Origin: JBELMB01 sp042088665
GTDB lineage: Bacteria > Pseudomonadota > Alphaproteobacteria > Rhodobacterales > Rhodobacteraceae
Direction: 5' to 3'
NCBI GenBank assembly: GCA_042088665.1
Contig: JBELMB010000020.1
Span: 1-45,809 of the forward strand
Length of the DNA: 45,809 nucleotides
Under the pieces are notes generated by a model. That model did no database searches and was not told the origin of the DNA. It worked only from the letters and a program-made list of their open reading frames with translations. This document shows, one piece after another, positions 40,667 to 45,809 of this stretch. The translations under genes and the position numbers were made by a program. Position 1 is the first letter of the stretch. Every line of letters starts with the position of its first letter.

Positions 40667-41710
40667 TCAGTTGCGCGGACGCGGCAGATAGATCGTGTCA
40701 CCCCATGCCTTGTAGCCAGCACGGAATTCCTGAAGGTCGTCCCAGACTTCCTTGAAGTAGGCGTCCTCGGCGGCCAGTTCTGCGGCCACTTCGTTCCAGG
40801 AGCTTTCAAAGACGGCCAGCTGTTCGGGTGTCCAGCTCTTGATCTGCACGCCATTCTTCTCGGTGTTTTCCACCATGGCGGAGAAGTTGGTCGCTTCGCC
40901 TTCTGCGTAGTTGGTGGTGATGTTGGCGAGGCAGGCGATCTGGATCTGGTTCTGCGACGCCTCGTCAAGGTCGTCCCAGCGGTCCTTGTTGACCAGCAAT
41001 TCAAACATGGTCGCGGGCTGGTGCCAGCCGGGGAAGTAGTTGAACTTTGCGATCTGGTGGAAGCCAAGACGCGCGTCGATGCGCGGCATGGAGAATTCGG
41101 TCGCGTCGATCGCGCCGCGCTCCAGCGCCGGGAAAATGTCACCACCCGCCAGCAGCGAGGTGGACACGCCCAGCTTTTGCATGACTTCGGCGCCGAGGCC
41201 GAAGAAGCGCATGTTCAACCCGCGCAGGTCTTCGAGCGAGGTGATCTCGTTCTTGAACCAGCCGGAGGTCTCGGGCGCAATGATGCCACAAGGCTGCACG
41301 TGCACGTTGTAGCCGTTTTCGTCGTACATGCGCTGCATCAGCGCGTGGCCGTCGTCATACAGCATCCATGCGAGGAATTCACCGGCCTCGGGGCCAAACG
41401 GCACAGCGGCAAACAGCGAGGCGGCCGTGATCTTGCCCTGCCAGTAACCGGATGTGGTGAAGGCCGCGTCGACGGATCCGTTGGACACGGCGTCCAGCGC
41501 CTCGAGCGTCGGAACCAGCTCGCCCGGATCAAAATGTTCGAACTCGACATCATTCGAGATGCCGTTGATCTTGGCGACGAAATCGGTCGCCGCGGTGCCC
41601 AGGATCGGCAGGTTCTTGCCAAACGCAGACGTCATTTCAAAGGTTTCCTGCGCCTGGACGGTGCCGGCCGCAAGCATCCCTGCCACAACAGTGGTCACGA
41701 TGGTTTTCAT
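40667..41710 (-). CDS. TRAP transporter substrate-binding protein, keto-acid (TakP-like) subgroup
   Basis: A 347-residue DctP-family protein with a Sec signal (MKTIVTTVVAGMLAAGTVQAQE). Sequence in the middle and end resembles the TakP/lactate-binding subgroup: TTSGYWQGK, LNMRFFGLGAEVM, GAIDATEFSMP, FNYFPGWHQPATMFELLVNKDRWDD. Members of that group bind 2-oxo or 2-hydroxy acids, often as dimers with a metal ion; which one is bound here cannot be read directly. It is the first gene of the third TRAP system. The upstream gap has a small palindrome. Confidence 0.92.
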   Translation of the reverse strand: MKTIVTTVVAGMLAAGTVQAQETFEMTSAFGKNLPILGTAATDFVAKINGISNDVEFEHFDPGELVPTLEALDAVSNGSVDAAFTTSGYWQGKITAASLFAAVPFGPEAGEFLAWMLYDDGHALMQRMYDENGYNVHVQPCGIIAPETSGWFKNEITSLEDLRGLNMRFFGLGAEVMQKLGVSTSLLAGGDIFPALERGAIDATEFSMPRIDARLGFHQIAKFNYFPGWHQPATMFELLVNKDRWDDLDEASQNQIQIACLANITTNYAEGEATNFSAMVENTEKNGVQIKSWTPEQLAVFESSWNEVAAELAAEDAYFKEVWDDLQEFRAGYKAWGDTIYLPRPRN

Positions 41711-41804
41711 AGGGTCTTTCCTCCCGGTTAGGTCGCGGCCCTAGAGGCCGTCTTGGTGTAGAAAGCGGGCATGTCGCGCGCTGCCCCCTCTCTTAACAGG
41801 ATAA

Positions 41805-41820
41805 CTAGGGCAAGGCCTAG
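41805..41820. promoter_or_regulatory. Inverted repeat upstream of the third TRAP operon
   Basis: CTAGG-N6-CCTAG lies 95 bp upstream of the binding-protein start; a related GGCC-CTAGA-GGCC element occurs near 41737. Both are candidate operators, though no dedicated regulator gene of a known class is next to them except the winged-helix/TPR protein. Confidence 0.35.
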
Positions 41821-41935
41821 CGGCGGCGTGCAGTTTTCTGTCATTTCCTTGCCCTTGACCTTTTCGGATCGGTCAAGATTGCCCCTCGCCGCGCAACGAA
41901 CCACCGGATGTGAGCGCAAACGGACCCTTCACACA

Positions 41936-41968
<33 letters not shown>

Positions 41969-41985
41969 GCGGGTCCGGCTGCGGA

Positions 41986-43533
41986 TCAGGGACGGCCCTG
42001 CCGCGCCAGCGCGCGCAGAGACACGCCGAGGCGATCTTGGGTCCGTGCGGATCGCAGCACGCACCGCGCGAGGAATCGCTCCGGGTCAAAGCCGGGGTCG
42101 TGATGTTTCAGTTGGGCATAGGCCGACGCCGCCTCTGCCCTTTCGCCGCGTTCAAAGGCGATGATGGCGCGATAGACTTGTGTCTCTGGCCGGATCATCT
42201 GGTCTTCGCCCGGCAAGGCCCGGGCCGCGTCATCGAGTTTGCCCAACTCGTACAGAACCATGGCGCGCGTGGTCGCGATCTCGCGCCCAGCGGTGTGCGG
42301 GTCATGCGCTTCGGTCCGGTCAAGCACCTGCAAGGCCTCCTCCCAACTGCCAGCACGGGCAAGCAGATCGGCCACCTCGTCCAGCACCGCCGGGCAATGC
42401 GGCGCGGCGCGCAGCGCTGCCATCGCATCCGCCGCGACGCCCTCCCACTCTGCCGAGAAGACCCGCAGCCTGCCGCGCGCGCAAAGCAACTGCGCGTCAT
42501 CCGGGGTCAGCGACAGGCAGCGCGCGAGCCCGGCGCAGACCGCCGCGAGGTCGGCAGCCCGCCCGCCTGTGCGCAGGTCAAGAACCGTCAGCATTGCCAT
42601 ACCGATCCAGGCCGCGGGCAGGTCCGGATCGTGGCGCAGCGCGGCCTGAAACAAGCCGCGCGCCCGAACCCCGGCTTCGGACGTCATTTCCGGTGACACC
42701 AGCGGCAGGGCTTGCGCAAGCTGCCACCAGGCCGCTGGATGTGGGTCGCGGTACGGGGCCGCGCGCGCGACCCGACCGCCAAACCCCGCGTTGATCGCGC
42801 GCACCAGCGCCGGGACGACCCGTTTGCGCAGGTTCGGCGCAAAAGCGCGTGCGACCGGAAACGGACCCAAAGTGCGCGTCCCTTTGTTCGCCCCCTGCCC
42901 GGGCGTCAGGATCACGGTCCGGGCGCGCGGGATCTGGCGCGCGGTACTGGGATCAGGATCTGTCGGACGCCCCGCCAAAGGCGTGGAAAGCGACAGACTC
43001 AGCGCCCAGCCCTCCGCCGCCTGTGAGAGAAGACCATCAACCTGCAGCGCGCCGCCCCTGCCCGGCCCCCGCAACACGGCGATCCCGGGACTGGCGTAAA
43101 GCCCCTCCCACAGGTCATGGGTCAGCCCCCGGGCGAGGATCCCTGACTCTGGCGTAGCGTCTTGGGGTACAACATCCATCAACCTTACACGCGGCACCTC
43201 CCCCGGCACCGAAGCCACGGGCGCACCGGGGTCTGGCAACACAAGACGCGCCTGCAGGCGATAGCCCCGCCCCGGAACGGTTTCGAGACAAAACCGATCA
43301 CCGCCCAGCGCCTCCCTGATCTCAGAGATACAAGCCGCCAAACCCGACTCTGATGCAGATTGTGCAGGCCAGATCCGGGCGATGAGCGCCTCTGACAGCA
43401 CCGCCTCCCCGGATAAGTAGGCCAGCGTGTCCAGCACCGAAAGGGTGGCGCTCTGCACCTGCGTCACGCGGTGGCCGGACCGCGACACGACGCCAGAAGA
43501 CAGATCAACACGCGTGCCGCCGATCTCGACCAT
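41986..43533 (-). CDS. Winged-helix (OmpR/CadC-type) regulator with TPR-like C-terminus
   Basis: A protein of about 515 residues. The N-terminal 95 residues are a winged helix as in CadC/HilA: LSVLDTLAYLSGEAVLSEALIARIWP, then ISEIREALGGD and the wing ETVPGRGYRL. No membrane helix follows, unlike CadC. The middle resembles the adenylate-cyclase-like region found in such regulators, and the C-terminal 250 residues are helical TPR-like repeats (AWWQLAQAL, ALRHDPDLPAAWIGMAML, GSWEEALQVLDRTEAHDP). It is likely a soluble transcription factor. A GTG at 43560 is an alternative start; neither has a good ribosome site. Which neighbour it controls is not clear; the dehydrogenase upstream and TRAP operon downstream lie on the same strand. 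Confidence 0.8.
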   Translation of the reverse strand: MVEIGGTRVDLSSGVVSRSGHRVTQVQSATLSVLDTLAYLSGEAVLSEALIARIWPAQSASESGLAACISEIREALGGDRFCLETVPGRGYRLQARLVLPDPGAPVASVPGEVPRVRLMDVVPQDATPESGILARGLTHDLWEGLYASPGIAVLRGPGRGGALQVDGLLSQAAEGWALSLSLSTPLAGRPTDPDPSTARQIPRARTVILTPGQGANKGTRTLGPFPVARAFAPNLRKRVVPALVRAINAGFGGRVARAAPYRDPHPAAWWQLAQALPLVSPEMTSEAGVRARGLFQAALRHDPDLPAAWIGMAMLTVLDLRTGGRAADLAAVCAGLARCLSLTPDDAQLLCARGRLRVFSAEWEGVAADAMAALRAAPHCPAVLDEVADLLARAGSWEEALQVLDRTEAHDPHTAGREIATTRAMVLYELGKLDDAARALPGEDQMIRPETQVYRAIIAFERGERAEAASAYAQLKHHDPGFDPERFLARCVLRSARTQDRLGVSLRALARQGRP

Positions 43534-43618
43534 GACTGTTGCGGGGGCACGGGGATGCACGGATCACCGCCCGACCCGGAGGTCAGCCTTGGCAAAGCCG
43601 CAAGGCCCGCCGGTGCAG

Positions 43619-43640
43619 CGCGCGCCCGAAAAGGCGCGCG
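43619..43640. other. GC-rich inverted repeat between dehydrogenase and regulator genes
   Basis: CGCGCGCC (43619-43626) and GGCGCGCG (43633-43640) form a perfect 8-bp stem with a 6-base loop. No T-run follows on either strand, so it may be an RNA-stability or weak termination element after the dehydrogenase gene. Confidence 0.4.
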
Positions 43641-43691
43641 TCAGTTGCAATGGGCGCAAAGCGCGCCAGACTCGCGGGCCAGACTCGCGGA

Positions 43692-45203
43692 TCAGGCGAA
43701 ATCCGGCACAAGCGCGTCGGGCATGTTCTGGTAACAGACCGGGCGCAGAAAGCGACGGATGGCCATGGTCCCCACGGAGGTTGCGCCAAAATTGGTCGAA
43801 GCCGGGTAAGGCCCACCATGCACCATGCCTTCGGCAACCTCGACACCAGTCGGGAAGCCATTGGCGAGGATGCGCCCTGCCTTGCGTTCGAGGATTGGCA
43901 CCAGTTGCGCCGCCAGCGCTGTATCACCGCTGTCCATCTGAAGGGTGCAGGTCAGCTGACCTTCGAGAGCCTGCGCCATGGCCAGCATCTCTGCCTCGTC
44001 GGCAGCGGTCACGATCAGCCCCAGCGGGCCAAAGACCTCGTGCCCCAAGGCCGCATTCGCAAGCCATGTCGCAGCATCCGTGCGGTAGACATCCGGCGTG
44101 ACGCTGCGCGCGCTGCTTTCGGTGGTCAGCACGGGCTCGACGCCCGGCGCCGCGGCGATGCCGTCCCGACCCGACCGATAGGCCTCTGCGATGCCCTCCG
44201 TCAGCATGGTCTGCGCCGGGCTGTCGGTCAGCGCAGCGCCCGCTGCCTCGGCAAATCCGTCGGCCTCGGAACCGGCCAGCGCCACGACGATGCCGGGGTT
44301 GGTGCAGAACTGCCCCGCCCCCATGGTCAGCGACCCGGCCCAGCCTTGTGCGATCTGTGTGCCACGGGCCGCCAGCGCCTCGGGCAACACAAAGACCGGG
44401 TTCACCGATCCCAACTCGCCATAGAAAGGGATCGGCTCGGACCGCGCGGCGCACAGATCAAAGAGCGCGCGCCCCGCCCGCAAGGACCCGGTAAAGCCGA
44501 CGGCCTTGATCAGCGGATGTTTCACAAGCGCCCCGCCCACCGCATGGCTGCCGCCATGCACCATTGAAAACACCCCGGCGGGCAGTCCGCAGGCCTCGAC
44601 CGCGGCCTTGATCGCGTCGCTGACGATCTCCGTCGTGCCGGGATGCGCCTCGTGGCCCTTGACCACGACCGGGCATCCGGCGGCCAGAGCGCTTGCGGTG
44701 TCGCCACCTGCCGTCGAAAAAGCGAGGGGGAAGTTTGACGCGCCAAAGACCGCCACAGGCCCAACCGGGCGCTGCACCAACTTCAGATCCGGACGCGGCA
44801 GCGGCGCGCGATCCGGCAGCGCCGCGTCATGATGACGGTCGAGGTACTCCCCCGAGAGGATATGCGACGCAAACAGACGCAACTGACCGACCGTGCGCCC
44901 GCGTTCGCCCTGAAGACGGGCCTCCGGCAGACCGGTTTCCTGCGTGCCGATCTCCGTCAGCGCATCACCGCGCGCGTCGATCTCATCGGCGATCTTGTTG
45001 AGAAACGCCGCGCGATCCGCCCGCGATGTGGCGCTAAAGGCGACGAATGCCGCTTCGGCGGCTTCGCAGGCCGTGTTCACAAGGTCTTCGGTGCCGGCGC
45101 TGAAAGCCTGCGGCGCGCCGCTGGCCGGGGCAGAGTGAAAACGCTCGTCCGCGCCAACCCATTGGCCTGCAATCAGGTGTTTTCCGTGCAATGTCACGCT
45201 CAT
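43692..45203 (-). CDS. Aldehyde dehydrogenase, alpha-ketoglutaric semialdehyde dehydrogenase-like
   Basis: A 503-residue aldehyde dehydrogenase of the branch containing alpha-ketoglutaric semialdehyde dehydrogenase, which produces 2-oxoglutarate from sugar acids or hydroxyproline. Branch features are GPVAVFGASNFPLAFSTAGGD, KGHEAHPGT, the base E in FYGELGSVNP, catalytic C in GAGQFCTNPG, and the C-terminal HGGPYPASTNFGATSVGT. The start ATG has gggagg upstream. It follows the truncated hydrolase gene on the same strand after 114 bp and precedes the winged-helix regulator. Substrate assignment is by family; related aldehydes are possible. Confidence 0.88.
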   Translation of the reverse strand: MSVTLHGKHLIAGQWVGADERFHSAPASGAPQAFSAGTEDLVNTACEAAEAAFVAFSATSRADRAAFLNKIADEIDARGDALTEIGTQETGLPEARLQGERGRTVGQLRLFASHILSGEYLDRHHDAALPDRAPLPRPDLKLVQRPVGPVAVFGASNFPLAFSTAGGDTASALAAGCPVVVKGHEAHPGTTEIVSDAIKAAVEACGLPAGVFSMVHGGSHAVGGALVKHPLIKAVGFTGSLRAGRALFDLCAARSEPIPFYGELGSVNPVFVLPEALAARGTQIAQGWAGSLTMGAGQFCTNPGIVVALAGSEADGFAEAAGAALTDSPAQTMLTEGIAEAYRSGRDGIAAAPGVEPVLTTESSARSVTPDVYRTDAATWLANAALGHEVFGPLGLIVTAADEAEMLAMAQALEGQLTCTLQMDSGDTALAAQLVPILERKAGRILANGFPTGVEVAEGMVHGGPYPASTNFGATSVGTMAIRRFLRPVCYQNMPDALVPDFA

Positions 45204-45317
45204 GTCGGATGCCTCCCATTCGAAATGCGTCGTTTGCGCGGACTTTGCGCCAAAGCGCGCCAAGACACAATCACCGCCTGCGCAGACCCGGCGCTCTGCG
45301 GCACACAGACCTGCCGC

Positions 45318-45809
45318 CTAGCTGAGCAGGCAGCGCATCAGGTCAGAGCCGGGCGTCCGAAGGCCGTCGAGAACCGTGAAATGCGTGTGCTGCGCCTCTT
45401 CGACCGTGGTGATCCGTGCGCCAAGACCTTGCCACATCAGCGTCAGCAGACGCGTCTGGCGCAGAAACTCCGGCCTCTCGCCGCCGCCGACCCATGCCGT
45501 GACGCGCACCCCGTCGAGGGGCCGCAAGAGTGCCGGGCTTTCGGCCTCCGCCTCTTCTGCGTCAAGGCGCAGGGCCGCGTTCATCGAGGTCTGCGTCAGT
45601 GCGCGCAGGTCATGCAAACCGCTGAGACTGAGGACATGGGACAGCCGGTCCCGCAGCCCCGTGGCCAACGGCCCACCCGCGCAGGCGAGACGGGACACCA
45701 GATGCCCACCCGCCGAATGCCCCACAAGGCACAGCGGTCCCTCGACACGCGCCGCCGCGGCCGAAACCGCCGCGCCGATTTCCTGTGTCATGTCACGGAT
45801 GCGCCCCTC
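45318..45809 (-). CDS. Alpha/beta hydrolase, arylformamidase/esterase-like, N-terminus missing
   Basis: The C-terminal 163 residues of an alpha/beta hydrolase; the gene enters from the right edge of the window, and the frame stays open to it. The nucleophile elbow is GHSAGGHL with the serine in the middle, followed by LSGLHDLRAL, an acid region (GVRVTAWVGGGERPEF) and the catalytic histidine in QHTHFTVLDGL. These resemble KynB-type kynurenine formamidases and small carboxylesterases. No other tryptophan-degradation gene is visible, so esterase is equally possible. Confidence 0.85.
   Translation of the reverse strand, partial: EGRIRDMTQEIGAAVSAAAARVEGPLCLVGHSAGGHLVSRLACAGGPLATGLRDRLSHVLSLSGLHDLRALTQTSMNAALRLDAEEAEAESPALLRPLDGVRVTAWVGGGERPEFLRQTRLLTLMWQGLGARITTVEEAQHTHFTVLDGLRTPGSDLMRCLLS

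Overview
The window is high-GC DNA with densely packed catabolic operons and ATGA start/stop overlaps. It carries three complete tripartite TRAP transporters, several formylglycine-, PLP- and flavin-dependent enzymes and one regulator per catabolic block. This suggests a marine-type alphaproteobacterium of the Rhodobacterales (Roseobacter group). The placement rests on gene content and style, since no rRNA or other phylogenetic marker lies in the window.

Region 1 (1-12213) is a phosphonate island. On the minus strand run a LysR regulator, a formylglycine hydrolase of the phosphonate monoester hydrolase type, and a family-5 solute-binding protein with the start of its ABC permease. A 722-bp gap holding two tandem-repeat arrays separates the last two. 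Divergent from the LysR gene runs an operon for phnW, phnA and phnY (2-aminoethylphosphonate to phosphonoacetaldehyde, then phosphonoacetate, then acetate plus phosphate), a PbfA-like PLP enzyme and a D-2-hydroxyacid dehydrogenase of unknown role.

Region 2 (12309-24173) starts with an RpiR regulator divergent from an operon of an N-formylglutamate-amidohydrolase-like enzyme, TRAP transporter QMP, a glutamine-synthetase-like ligase, an aldehyde dehydrogenase and an iron-type alcohol dehydrogenase. The set fits a gamma-glutamyl-tagged amino-alcohol pathway: ligate, oxidise twice, remove glutamate. A GMC oxidoreductase and a mandelate-racemase-type enolase-superfamily enzyme follow.

Region 3 (24466-32302) has a GntR/HutC regulator and a Gfo/Idh/MocA protein on the minus strand. 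Divergent from them are an FMNH2-type monooxygenase, an aldo/keto reductase, a flavin reductase and a second TRAP system, closed by a strong terminator. Gene content matches the oxidative sulfoquinovose (sulfo-SMO) pathway, with a TRAP importer in place of ABC, no GH31 sulfoquinovosidase, and a Gfo/Idh/MocA protein that could be an NAD-dependent glycosidase. This is the best candidate for a poorly described system here.

Region 4 (32313-45809) is more mixed: a GNAT, a small lipoprotein, a 53-residue ORF, an AraC regulator divergent from a phytanoyl-CoA-dioxygenase-like protein, a Sel1 protein divergent from a di-haem cytochrome c peroxidase, a peroxiredoxin, a third TRAP system on the minus strand, a winged-helix/TPR regulator, an alpha-ketoglutaric-semialdehyde-type dehydrogenase and a truncated alpha/beta hydrolase. 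No tRNA, rRNA, CRISPR, transposase or phage gene was seen.
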